NCBI RefSeq assembly: GCF_009833095.1
Contig: NZ_QRCB01000028.1
Location: forward strand, 1 to 64,000
Origin: Nitrosomonas sp. JL21
GTDB taxonomy: Bacteria; Pseudomonadota; Gammaproteobacteria; Burkholderiales; Nitrosomonadaceae
Length of the DNA stretch: 64,000 nucleotides
Direction: 5' to 3'
The translations under genes were made by a program, and so were the position numbers. This document shows, piece after piece, positions 43,046 to 51,976 of this stretch (positions are counted from its first letter, which is position 1; the number at the start of each line of letters is the position of its first letter). The notes beneath the pieces were generated by a model. The model saw only the letters and a program-made list of their open reading frames with translations. It was not told the origin of the DNA and ran no database searches.

Positions 43046-44560
43046 ATGACGCATCATCCAAAAAAACACCAGTCGATTCACCGGAACTGTCTAAAAGAAT
43101 TCAACCAAAATAACTACTTTCTGAATCAATTCAAGGTCATTGTTTTTGTGTTGTGTTTTCAATTCGGTGCAGCTCACGTCTTTGCTGCAGAAACGCCTGA
43201 GAAGATTTCAACAGAGCAGGATCAAGAAAGTATCGCCCTGACGATATACAATGATAATCTGGCTCTAGTGAAGGACATGCGTAGCGTAGTGCTGGATATG
43301 GAGTTCAATCGCCTGGCTTGGCGTGACGTATCGGCAAAAATTCGTCCTGAAACCGCATTGTTGCGAAATATCACGGCGCCTTCAAAGTTTAAGTTATTGG
43401 AACAGAATTTTGATTTCGATCTGTTGACCCCTGCTAAGCTAGTGGAAAAATATGTCGGCAGGGAAATTACAGTGATCCGCACCAACCCTGCTACCGGCCA
43501 GGAAACCAGTGAATCGGCCATGGTTTTGTCCACCAATGAAGGCATTATTCTGAAATTTAATGATCGCATTGAAACAGGTGTGCCAGGGCGGCTGGTTTTT
43601 CCAGGAGTGCCTCATCATCTTCGCGACCAACCCACCTTGCTGCTATCGCTTCTGAGCCCCTCATCGGGCAAGCACGAATTAGAACTGTCCTATTTGACCC
43701 ATGGGTTATCCTGGCATGCCGACTATGTGGCGGCTTTGAACAACACCGAGGATCATCTGGATCTGAATGGCTTGGTCACTCTAACGAACCGGAGCGGGAT
43801 CGCGTATCACGCTGCAAAACTGCAGCTGGTTGCCGGCGATGTGAATCAGGTTCAATCCGAGCCACCGCTTGCTCGGAAAATGATGGCTCTGACGGCAGAA
43901 TCTGCCGATGTAGCGCAGATGAAGGCAGAGACATTTTTCGATTATCATCTGTATACCGTACCCTATCCGACGACACTGGCGGAAAATCAGACCAAGCAAA
44001 TTGCGTTGATGTCAGCTACCCGTGTGCCCGTCAGCAAGGAGTACATATTGAAAGGCGCAGATTATTATTACGCAGGTAAACATGATTTGCTGCATCAGAA
44101 GCACGCTGTCCATGTGTTCATTCAGTTCCGTAATCAGGGCGAAGGAATGGGAATTCCTCTGCCTAAGGGTATTATTCGCGTGTATAAAAAAGATGCGCTC
44201 GATAATCAGCAATTCGTTGGTGAAGACCATATCAACCATACACCCAAGAACGAATTAGTTCGCCTCAAAATGGGGAATGCCTTTGATATCACCGCCGATC
44301 GAATACAAACCGATTTCAAGCAAATTGCAGGGACTCCGCGTTACGCCAGCATCTTTGAGACTGCTTACCAAATCACGTTAAAGAATGCCAAAAAGGAAAA
44401 AGTCATGGTAAAGGTTCAAGAACCGATGCCGGGAGACTGGGAAATGATTTCGGAATCCTTGCCGCATTCTAAACTGGGCGCCGGGCTGGTTGAGTGGAAA
44501 GTGACCATTGCTGCGGAGAGCGAAGCTCAACTCACTTATCGTGCACGCGTTAAATATTAG
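43046..44560 (+). CDS. DUF4139 secreted protein
   Basis: A 504-residue protein with an extended N terminus and a hydrophobic signal (VIVFVLCFQFGAAHVFAA) that should direct export. The body matches DUF4139-type proteins: SIALTIYNDNLALVKDMRSV at the start, LSYLTHGLSWHADYVAAL in the middle, and a beta-rich C-terminal domain ending LTYRARVKY. The function is not known; related proteins have been linked to mucoidy or envelope effects, but that is not evidence here. The ATG at 43046 follows AGAGGAG; ATG 43022 lies before that site. Confidence 0.8.
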   Translation: MTHHPKKHQSIHRNCLKEFNQNNYFLNQFKVIVFVLCFQFGAAHVFAAETPEKISTEQDQESIALTIYNDNLALVKDMRSVVLDMEFNRLAWRDVSAKIRPETALLRNITAPSKFKLLEQNFDFDLLTPAKLVEKYVGREITVIRTNPATGQETSESAMVLSTNEGIILKFNDRIETGVPGRLVFPGVPHHLRDQPTLLLSLLSPSSGKHELELSYLTHGLSWHADYVAALNNTEDHLDLNGLVTLTNRSGIAYHAAKLQLVAGDVNQVQSEPPLARKMMALTAESADVAQMKAETFFDYHLYTVPYPTTLAENQTKQIALMSATRVPVSKEYILKGADYYYAGKHDLLHQKHAVHVFIQFRNQGEGMGIPLPKGIIRVYKKDALDNQQFVGEDHINHTPKNELVRLKMGNAFDITADRIQTDFKQIAGTPRYASIFETAYQITLKNAKKEKVMVKVQEPMPGDWEMISESLPHSKLGAGLVEWKVTIAAESEAQLTYRARVKY

Positions 44561-44765
44561 GCAAGCTCTGGAGACAGCGAGAAGGGGTCTAATAAGGCGA
44601 GATTGGAGGGAGATGCTCAGTTGGTTATAAGCTTTGAAAGAGAAGATCGAAACCTGAGTCACCAAGCGATTTTCAGCAATTTCTCTCCCCCCCGACTAAT
44701 TGTATGGAGGCGGCTTTGATTCGAAAGCTCAGAGCATTATTCCACAACGCCGCCGTGCTGCCGGT

Positions 44766-45107
44766 TTATTTGAATAGCTCCGGATCAATGGTCAGCTTGT
44801 TGATAACCTTGCGAACACCCTCTACCGAATGGGCGAGGTCATGAATTCGTTCTTTTTCAGCGGCTGATTTCACTGCGCCGGTGAGTACCACAATTCCGCT
44901 GTTATCGGTATCAACCTTGATGTGCAGAGAATTAATTTCTTTTTCTGTCAGTATCTTGGCTTTAATTTGAGTCGTGATGGCTGAATCTTTGACAAATTCC
45001 CCTACGCTAGACTCTGAATCAGGGCTTTTATCTTCTGCCACGACTGATCCTGCTGCGAGAAAAGCGCCGACCAGCACCAAGCTTAAAAAGAATTTACTTT
45101 TTTCCAT
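44766..45107 (-). CDS. BON-domain periplasmic protein (OsmY-like)
   Basis: A 113-residue protein with a signal peptide (LSLVLVGAFLAAGSVVA) and one BON domain: DSAITTQIKAKILTEKEINSLHIKVDTDNSGIVVLTGAV..AEKERIHDLAHSVEGVRKVINKL. It lacks a lipobox Cys, so it should be soluble in the periplasm, unlike the lipoprotein at 38171-38506. It probably binds envelope lipid. It is transcribed toward the DUF4139 gene. Confidence 0.88.
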   Translation of the reverse strand: MEKSKFFLSLVLVGAFLAAGSVVAEDKSPDSESSVGEFVKDSAITTQIKAKILTEKEINSLHIKVDTDNSGIVVLTGAVKSAAEKERIHDLAHSVEGVRKVINKLTIDPELFK

Positions 45108-45348
45108 GATCTTTACTCCTGTGATTAAAATGTCAGTGTAACGATCCTTTCAAAGCATATCTGTTCGGTTTCTAACTCAACATTGTAGAAGATGGAATAG
45201 GTTTTTTTCGATCGATAAGGCGCGGAGGAAAACGGAGCTTGGGGTGTATTACATTACCAGCTTATGCTGCGAACTGCATTCTTTCTAATGTTCTGAAATT
45301 TAACGAAACCGAATGAGGGGCGCTGAAAATCCATTCAAAAACAACGGA

Positions 45349-45422
45349 TGGAGGCGGGGGTCGGAATCGAACCGGCGTAGACGGCTTTGCAGGCCGCTGC
45401 ATGACCACTCTGCCACCCCGCC
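45349..45422 (-). tRNA. tRNA-Cys (anticodon GCA)
   Basis: A 74-nt cloverleaf with acceptor stem GGCGGGG/CCCCGCC, anticodon GCA in CTGCAAA, the discriminator U expected for Cys, and an encoded CCA. It is about 100 bp downstream of tRNA-Gly on the same strand. Confidence 0.97.
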
Positions 45423-45524
45423 ATGAGATATGACTTTTAAACGATGTGTAATTTACGGAAAAAAGTAGGTGAGAAGCTACTCGTTTTTCAGCAAAAAATT
45501 CATCAGAACCATTCTGAATAAGAA

Positions 45525-45599
45525 TGGAGCGGGAAACGAGGCTCGAACTCGCGACCCCAACCTTGGCAAGGTTGTGCTCTACCACTGAGCTATTCCCGC
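45525..45599 (-). tRNA. tRNA-Gly (anticodon GCC)
   Basis: A 75-nt cloverleaf with acceptor stem GCGGGAA/TTCCCGC, D-arm AGCTCAGTGGTAGAGC, anticodon GCC in TTGCCAA, T-arm GAGTTCGAGCC-type and an encoded CCA. tRNA-Cys follows it, so the two probably share a transcript. Confidence 0.97.
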
Positions 45600-45957
45600 A
45601 CTATGACGTTTCCGTGCGGACTAGACCACATCAGAAACAAAGGGTGGATTATAGAGATGCTGTGCGTTTTGTCAAGAAACGCAATTGCCTGTTTCTCTAT
45701 CTTGAAAGGATACGATAAATGTGGATTTTAACCTCGAGAATTAGGGTTAAATCGAATAAATCCACTGTGTTGTTGCTCGTTTTCAAACAAATCAATGAAT
45801 TGATTTCTTGTAAAATCAAGATCGCGAAAGTGCCAGGCTGGATGTGAATTTCTCTGCACTTACGCCAGAGACCGATGTGACGCTTACCACATGTTAATAC
45901 TCCAATCGGTTTTCAATTAGCAAGATATTGTCTTTCCAAACTATTTTTGATGGGTGT
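45600..45957. other. Intergenic region upstream of the MFS gene with two inverted repeats
   Basis: No gene is seen in 358 bp. An imperfect hairpin at 45721-45765 has GTGGATTT/AAATCCAC outside and TTAACC/GGTTAA inside. A second, AAATCAAT-GA-ATTGATTT, is at 45789-45806. They may be operators for the MFS gene or parts of the tRNA promoter region. Confidence 0.5.
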
Positions 45958-47103
45958 ATGCCGTTCATTCCTTACTGGCGCCTCTCGGGGTTCTACTTTT
46001 TTTATTTTGCTTTTATAGGTGCGTTTTCACCTTACTGGAGTCTGTATCTGCAGTCGCTGTCGTTTGATGCGTTACAGATTGGTGTGTTGATGTCATTGCT
46101 ATTAGTTACGCGGATGTTTTCTCCCGCAGTATGGGGTTGGTTGGCTGACCATACGGGAAAACGGGTGCGTATTGTACAAATAGCTGCGGTCAGTGGTTTT
46201 TTGAGTTACTGCGGATTCTTCGTCGGTGATTCCTTTCTATGGGTTTTTCTGGTGATGTCGCTGATGAGTTTCTTCTGGAGCGCATCATTGCCTCTGATGG
46301 AGACGATCACACTGTCACATCTGGGGGATTTTACCGAGAAATATGGTCGCATTCGCTCGTGGGGCTCGGTTGGGTTTGTGCTGGCTGTGGTAGGGATCGG
46401 TTATCTGTTGGAGGAGATTGAAATCATTGGGCTTCTGTGGATAGTTCTGGGGCTCAAGGCGGGCATAGTGATATTTTCTTATCATATCCCAGAAAAAGAT
46501 ATCCTGCCCCATGCCGCCGGGCTGCATTCGGTACGCCAAATTTGCCTGCGCCCGAATGTGATGGCTTTTTTGTTATCGAGCTTATTAATGTTGTTCGCGC
46601 ATGGCGCTTACTATACGTTTTTTTCCATTTATCTGGTTGAGCATGACTATGACAAAGGGTTTGTCGGATGGCTGTGGGCTATCGGGGTCATGTGCGAAAT
46701 CGGCATTTTTTTCATCATGCCGTGGCTGATGCGGCGTTTCAGCTTGAAGCATATTCTGATGTTTAGCTTCTTATGCGCGATTCTCCGTTTCGTGCTGATA
46801 GGGCAATGCATCGAATGGCCGGTCATCATCGTATTTGCTCAAATTTTGCATGCAGTCACGTATGGTGCGCATCATGTCAGTGCGATGATGGTCATTCATC
46901 ATTTTTTCCGTGGCCGTCATCAAGCCAAAGGACAGGCAATTTATACTTGTATGGCATATGGCGTGGGCGGTGCCCTGGGGGCCGTTTCGAGCGGCTATAC
47001 CTGGGATTGGTTGGGCGCGGACACGACTTTCCTGATCAGCGCTGCAGCGGCATTAGCTGGAATGATGTTAATCATGCTGAAAATGAAATCATCCGATCAG
47101 TAA
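45958..47103 (+). CDS. MFS transporter (HcaT/phenylpropionate-transporter-like)
   Basis: A 381-residue protein with about twelve membrane helices. The start PFIPYWRLSGFYFFYFAFIGAFSPYWSLYLQSL and the loop WGWLADHTGKRVR (the MFS motif between helices 2 and 3) resemble the MFS_1-like group that includes the 3-phenylpropionate transporter HcaT and nucleoside symporters. The substrate is not known. The ATG at 45958 is preferred; a TTG at 45928 is also in frame. Confidence 0.85.
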   Translation: MPFIPYWRLSGFYFFYFAFIGAFSPYWSLYLQSLSFDALQIGVLMSLLLVTRMFSPAVWGWLADHTGKRVRIVQIAAVSGFLSYCGFFVGDSFLWVFLVMSLMSFFWSASLPLMETITLSHLGDFTEKYGRIRSWGSVGFVLAVVGIGYLLEEIEIIGLLWIVLGLKAGIVIFSYHIPEKDILPHAAGLHSVRQICLRPNVMAFLLSSLLMLFAHGAYYTFFSIYLVEHDYDKGFVGWLWAIGVMCEIGIFFIMPWLMRRFSLKHILMFSFLCAILRFVLIGQCIEWPVIIVFAQILHAVTYGAHHVSAMMVIHHFFRGRHQAKGQAIYTCMAYGVGGALGAVSSGYTWDWLGADTTFLISAAAALAGMMLIMLKMKSSDQ

Positions 47104-47189
47104 AGGGGCATTCAGCGCCAAGTGTGTTGTGCAAGTAAACTTTATGGGATAATTACGCGTTATTTCTCTATTCGAATACTTCTATTTGC

Positions 47190-48614
47190 ATGAAACGAAC
47201 GCTCTACGACAAGCTGTGGGATCAGCATGTGGTACATACAGAATCTGCTGATCCAAACAGCATGGCTTTGGTTTACATTGATCGCCATTTAGTTCATGAA
47301 GTGACCAGTCCGCAAGCTTTCGAGAGTTTAAAACTGGCTGGGCGGAAACCGTGGCGACTTAATTCCATTCTTGCAGTCGCCGATCACAATGTACCTACCA
47401 CCGATCGCAGTCATGGTATTCACGATCCCATTTCGCGCCTGCAGGTCGATACGCTCGATCAGAATTGTGATGAACTGGGAATTACCGAATTCAAGATGCA
47501 GGATGTGCGTCAGGGTATCGTGCATGTGATTGGGCCCGAACAGGGCGCGACCCTTCCTGGGATGACGGTGGTCTGTGGCGATTCTCATACCAGTACGCAT
47601 GGCGCATTTGGTTGTCTGGCATTCGGTATCGGTACCTCGGAAGTTGAACATGTATTGGCGACGCAATGTTTATTGATGAAAAAATCCAAGTCGATGCGTA
47701 TTTCAGTTGAAGGTGAGCTGGGATTCGGCGTGACTGCTAAGGACATTGCACTGGCTATCATTGGCGAAATCGGCACGGCGGGTGGAACTGGATACGCGAT
47801 CGAGTTTTCTGGCAGCGCTATACGCGCACTCTCGATGGAAGGCCGCATGACGCTGTGCAATATGGCAATCGAAGCAGGTGCGCGGGCCGGCATGGTGGCT
47901 GTGGATGACACCACGATCAAATACATCAAAGGACGGCCGTTCGCGCCCCGCGACGATCTGTGGGAGCAGGCAGTTCCTTATTGGCGTACGCTGCACAGCG
48001 ATGCGGATGCCGTTTTTAACCGAACCGTAACATTAGAGGCCGCGGACATCAGCCCGCAAGTGACATGGGGAACTTCTCCGGAGATGGTGACGACGATCGA
48101 TGGGAAAGTGCCTGATCCTGCGCTTATCGCTGATGAAGTCAAGCGCCACGACATGCAGCACGCGCTTGATTACATGGGGTTGCAGGCCAATACGCCAATT
48201 CAGCAGATTTATCTCGACAAGGTATTCATCGGGTCCTGCACCAATTCACGCATCGAGGATTTGCGGGCAGCGGCAGGGATTATCAACGGAAAGCATATTG
48301 CAGCCAATATCAAGCAAGCGTTGGTCGTGCCAGGATCTGGATTGGTTAAGCAACAGGCTGAACAAGAGGGGTTGGATAAGATTTTTCGTGCGGCAGGCTT
48401 TGAATGGCGCGAACCCGGCTGTTCCATGTGCTTGGCAATGAATGATGATCGTCTGGTGGCGGGGGAGCGTTGCGCTTCGACGTCGAATCGGAATTTCGAA
48501 GGCCGGCAAGGACCGGGCGGCAGGACTCACTTAGTAAGTCCTGTCATGGCCGCAGCGGCTGCGGTCGCCGGGCATTTTGTCGATGTGCGCGGGTTGAGCG
48601 GATTTGCAAAATGA
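47190..48614 (+). CDS. leuC: 3-isopropylmalate dehydratase large subunit LeuC
   Basis: A 474-residue aconitase-family protein of leucine synthesis. The three Fe-S cysteines are in [15 protein letters not shown] (with HTSTHG substrate motif), [13 protein letters not shown] and EPGCSMC. With LeuD it isomerises 2-isopropylmalate to 3-isopropylmalate. leuD follows 51 bp downstream and leuB after that; leuA is not in the window. Confidence 0.97.
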   Translation: MKRTLYDKLWDQHVVHTESADPNSMALVYIDRHLVHEVTSPQAFESLKLAGRKPWRLNSILAVADHNVPTTDRSHGIHDPISRLQVDTLDQNCDELGITEFKMQDVRQGIVHVIGPEQGATLPGMTVVCGDSHTSTHGAFGCLAFGIGTSEVEHVLATQCLLMKKSKSMRISVEGELGFGVTAKDIALAIIGEIGTAGGTGYAIEFSGSAIRALSMEGRMTLCNMAIEAGARAGMVAVDDTTIKYIKGRPFAPRDDLWEQAVPYWRTLHSDADAVFNRTVTLEAADISPQVTWGTSPEMVTTIDGKVPDPALIADEVKRHDMQHALDYMGLQANTPIQQIYLDKVFIGSCTNSRIEDLRAAAGIINGKHIAANIKQALVVPGSGLVKQQAEQEGLDKIFRAAGFEWREPGCSMCLAMNDDRLVAGERCASTSNRNFEGRQGPGGRTHLVSPVMAAAAAVAGHFVDVRGLSGFAK

Positions 48615-48665
48615 CCAGAAAAATTCAATCCGGCCCTTTCGAACTATTAATTATCACTTAACTCA

Positions 48666-49304
48666 ATGAATAAATTCGATACCTTTACAGGATTGGTGGC
48701 GCCGTTGGATCGCGCCAATGTGGATACCGATGCCATCATTCCTAAGCAGTTTCTCAAATCAATCAAGCGCTCTGGATTTGGTCAGAATCTTTTTGATGAG
48801 TGGCGTTATCTGGATCATGGTGAACCGGGCATGGATTCGGCGCAACGGCAAATAAATCCGGAATTTGTGTTGAATCTACCGCGGTATCAGCGCGCAGAAA
48901 TATTGTTGACGCGGGCAAATTTCGGTTGTGGCTCGAGCCGAGAGCATGCGCCTTGGTCACTTCAGGATTATGGATTCCGCGTCATTATCGCCCCGAGTTT
49001 TGCAGATATCTTCTTCAATAACTGCTTCAAGATCGGTCTGCTGCCCATCGTTCTCGATGCTGCGATCGTGGATCGTTTGTTTGAAGAAGTAAAGCAAAAA
49101 GAAGGGTATCGGCTTACGGTGGATTTGCAAAAACAGGCAGTTGTGACTGCTGACGATCAAAATTATGTGTTTGAAGTGGACGCGTTTCGTAAGCACTGCC
49201 TGCTGAATGGATTGGATGAGATTGGCCTGACATTGCAGCATGCGCAAAAAATCAAACAATTTGAACAAAAACGACGCACTGAGCAACCTTGGTTGTTTGC
49301 GTAG
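48666..49304 (+). CDS. leuD: 3-isopropylmalate dehydratase small subunit LeuD
   Basis: A 212-residue swivel-domain protein that pairs with Leu[18 protein letters not shown] and [13 protein letters not shown] are the family motifs, the latter forming part of the active site. It lies between leuC and leuB in the leucine operon. Confidence 0.97.
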   Translation: MNKFDTFTGLVAPLDRANVDTDAIIPKQFLKSIKRSGFGQNLFDEWRYLDHGEPGMDSAQRQINPEFVLNLPRYQRAEILLTRANFGCGSSREHAPWSLQDYGFRVIIAPSFADIFFNNCFKIGLLPIVLDAAIVDRLFEEVKQKEGYRLTVDLQKQAVVTADDQNYVFEVDAFRKHCLLNGLDEIGLTLQHAQKIKQFEQKRRTEQPWLFA

Positions 49305-49326
49305 CGCATTATAAAAAAACAAGGAT

Positions 49327-50391
49327 ATGATGAAGATTGCTGTGTTGGCAGGCGATGGCATCGGGCCGGAAATCATTGCGCAGGCAGTGCGCGTATTGGA
49401 TGCGTTGAAGAAAAATGGGCTGGATGTCGAGTTGGAGCATGGACTGATTGGTGGATGTGCAGTGGATGCTACCGGCGAGCCATACCCTGAAGCAACTCAC
49501 CAATTGGCGAGTGAGGCAGACGCTGTCTTGCTGGGCGCAGTGGGCGGTCCGCAATATGATGCACTGCCCCGACATCAACGACCTGAACGAGGCTTGCTGG
49601 CCATTCGCAAAGCGCTGCATTTGTTTGCCAATTTGCGTCCGGCAATCTTGTATCCGGAACTGGCGAATGCTTCCAGCCTGAAATACGACGTCGTGGCTGG
49701 GCTGGACATTATGATCGTGCGGGAATTGACCGGTGACATTTATTTCGGTGAGCCGCGCGGTATCGAGATGCGCGACCATCAGCGCGTCGGTTTCAATACG
49801 ATGATATACAGCGAAGCTGAAATACGTCGAATTGCGCATGTCGCTTTCAAAGCGGCGGCTAAGCGGCAACATCGGCTGTGCTCGGTTGACAAAATGAACG
49901 TGCTGGAATGCACGCAATTATGGCGCGATATCGTCATAGAAGTGGCAAAAGAGTATCCACAGGTTACGTTATCGCATATGCTGGTCGATAATGCTGCCAT
50001 GCAATTGGTACGCAACCCCAAGCAGTTTGACGTCATCGTTACCGGCAATATGTTTGGTGATATTTTATCCGATGAAGCTTCGATGTTGACAGGATCGATC
50101 GGCATGCTGCCCTCGGCATCGCTGGATGAAAACAATAAAGGTTTGTATGAGCCGATTCATGGTTCTGCGCCGGACATTGCCGGTAAAGATATTGCTAATC
50201 CGCTCGCTACGATTTTGTCGGTTGCGATGATGCTGCGTTACACATTTAATCAGGAAGAAACTGCGCAGCGCATAGAGAATGCTGTCAAGAAAGTTTTGGC
50301 TGCTGGCTTCAGAACCAAGGATATCAACGAATCCGGCATGACATTGATAGGAACCAAGGCAATGGGCGATGCTGTGCTGTCATTCTTGTAA
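49327..50391 (+). CDS. leuB: 3-isopropylmalate dehydrogenase LeuB
   Basis: A 354-residue NAD-dependent beta-decarboxylating dehydrogenase, the last specific step before 2-ketoisocaproate. [11 protein letters not shown] binds nucleotide; [14 protein letters not shown] and the C-terminal [16 protein letters not shown] are signatures. The start ATGATGAAG has two possible ATGs (49327 or 49330). The 299 bp after it hold no gene, so asd has its own promoter or a long leader. Confidence 0.97.
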   Translation: MMKIAVLAGDGIGPEIIAQAVRVLDALKKNGLDVELEHGLIGGCAVDATGEPYPEATHQLASEADAVLLGAVGGPQYDALPRHQRPERGLLAIRKALHLFANLRPAILYPELANASSLKYDVVAGLDIMIVRELTGDIYFGEPRGIEMRDHQRVGFNTMIYSEAEIRRIAHVAFKAAAKRQHRLCSVDKMNVLECTQLWRDIVIEVAKEYPQVTLSHMLVDNAAMQLVRNPKQFDVIVTGNMFGDILSDEASMLTGSIGMLPSASLDENNKGLYEPIHGSAPDIAGKDIANPLATILSVAMMLRYTFNQEETAQRIENAVKKVLAAGFRTKDINESGMTLIGTKAMGDAVLSFL

Positions 50392-50690
50392 TCATCGTGT
50401 TTCATGAGCAAAATTGATTGATGGTATTTTCAGATAAGCCGCGAAATTACCGCGTTATATCGCTGATGAAGATTTTATGAAGTGAATTAATATTCATAGG
50501 GAATCCCAAAAAAAGCGTGCGTGAACCAGGTAAAACGGAATTAGATTTAATATGAGCGGTTCGTGAATGAATCGCGGAATATGCCAAGCCTGAATTCAAT
50601 GCAGCAAGATCGAACGCAATCGTTTTTCAGGATCACCCAAAAAGTTTTATTTGATTAATTGTTCGTCAATTTTAAGAGAAGATATACAAG
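50392..50690. other. Intergenic region between leuB and asd
   Basis: No gene or convincing terminator is seen. A weak hairpin, ATAA-GC-CGCG ... CGCG-TTAT at 50434-50458, has no T run after it. Confidence 0.4.
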
Positions 50691-51803
50691 ATGAAACAAG
50701 TTGGTTTTGTGGGATGGCGAGGAATGGTAGGTTCCGTGCTCATGCAAAGAATGCGGGAAGAAGATGATTTTTCGCTGATTGATCCGGTCTTCTTCACGAC
50801 ATCGCAAAAAGGAGGTGCCGGTCCGGAAATTGGCAAAGTAATCCCTCCACTGAAGGATGCTTTCGACCTTGATCAATTGAGCTCGATGGATATCATCATT
50901 TCTTGCCAAGGCGGGGATTATACCCATCAAATTTTCAAGCAACTGCGTCAATCCGGCTGGCAGGGCTATTGGATAGATGCGGCTTCGGCCTTGCGCATGG
51001 AAAAAGATGCGGTGATCATTCTGGATCCGGTCAATAAGCCAGTCATTGAGCAAGCGCTGCACGATGGCGTGAAAAATTACATCGGTGGGAACTGCACCGT
51101 AAGCTTGATGTTGATGGCGGTGGGTGGTCTCTTTGAAAAGGGAATGGTGGATTGGATGAGCGCCATGACCTATCAGGCGGCATCCGGTGCCGGCGCGAAA
51201 AATATGCGTGAGCTGCTGCAGCAGATGGGAGAAGCGCATAGAGTCGCCAAGGATTTGCTGAACGATCCTGCATCCAATATTCTTGATATTGACCGGGAAG
51301 TCGCGGGAACATTACGTGATAAGAAATTCCCCACTGAAAACTTTGGTGTCCCTTTGGCGGGTAGCCTGATTCCGTGGATCGACAAAGAAGTCGCCAATGG
51401 TCAAAGCCGTGAAGAATGGAAGGGTCAGGCCGAAACCAATAAAATTCTTGGCCAGACTGACCGGCAGATACCCGTGGATGGGATTTGTGTCCGGGTCGGC
51501 GCAATGCGATGCCACAGTCAGGCATTAACCATTAAATTGAAGCAAGATGTACCCCTGGACGAAGTCGAAGAAATCATTGCTCAGTCGAACGATTGGGTGC
51601 ATGTTGTTCCCAATGAACGTGAAGCCACCACGGCGCAATTGACACCAACCGCCGTGACCGGATCTTTGTCGATACCGGTGGGCCGCATGCGTAAATTGAC
51701 GATGGGTGGGGAATATTTATCGGTCTTCACAGTGGGCGATCAACTGTTGTGGGGAGCTGCGGAACCCTTGCGTCGGATGCTACGGATACTGGTCGAGCAC
51801 TAA
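50691..51803 (+). CDS. asd: Aspartate-semialdehyde dehydrogenase
   Basis: A 370-residue enzyme that reduces aspartyl phosphate to aspartate semialdehyde, the branch point to lysine/DAP, methionine and threonine. The N-terminal [18 protein letters not shown] binds NADP; the catalytic Cys135 is in [10 protein letters not shown], and the proton-acting His is in [12 protein letters not shown]. It follows the leucine genes and precedes fimV, a common order in betaproteobacteria. Confidence 0.97.
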   Translation: MKQVGFVGWRGMVGSVLMQRMREEDDFSLIDPVFFTTSQKGGAGPEIGKVIPPLKDAFDLDQLSSMDIIISCQGGDYTHQIFKQLRQSGWQGYWIDAASALRMEKDAVIILDPVNKPVIEQALHDGVKNYIGGNCTVSLMLMAVGGLFEKGMVDWMSAMTYQAASGAGAKNMRELLQQMGEAHRVAKDLLNDPASNILDIDREVAGTLRDKKFPTENFGVPLAGSLIPWIDKEVANGQSREEWKGQAETNKILGQTDRQIPVDGICVRVGAMRCHSQALTIKLKQDVPLDEVEEIIAQSNDWVHVVPNEREATTAQLTPTAVTGSLSIPVGRMRKLTMGGEYLSVFTVGDQLLWGAAEPLRRMLRILVEH

Positions 51804-51976
51804 GTGTGTTGAAAATTTACAACCCCCTCAGGTAATTACCAGCAAATTAGTAAATGAAAAAGGATATATCAGAATGAATTGACCTATAATTCGAGGCATA
51901 ATCTCAATTTATGTGATTACCTTACAATGCTAGCCTGCCGATATTTATTTTTCTAAAAACTAAAGAGGGTATTTCA

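Noticed and set aside
50434..50458. Hairpin after leuB as a terminator
   Set aside because: Short CGCG stem with bulges and no T run; more likely chance.
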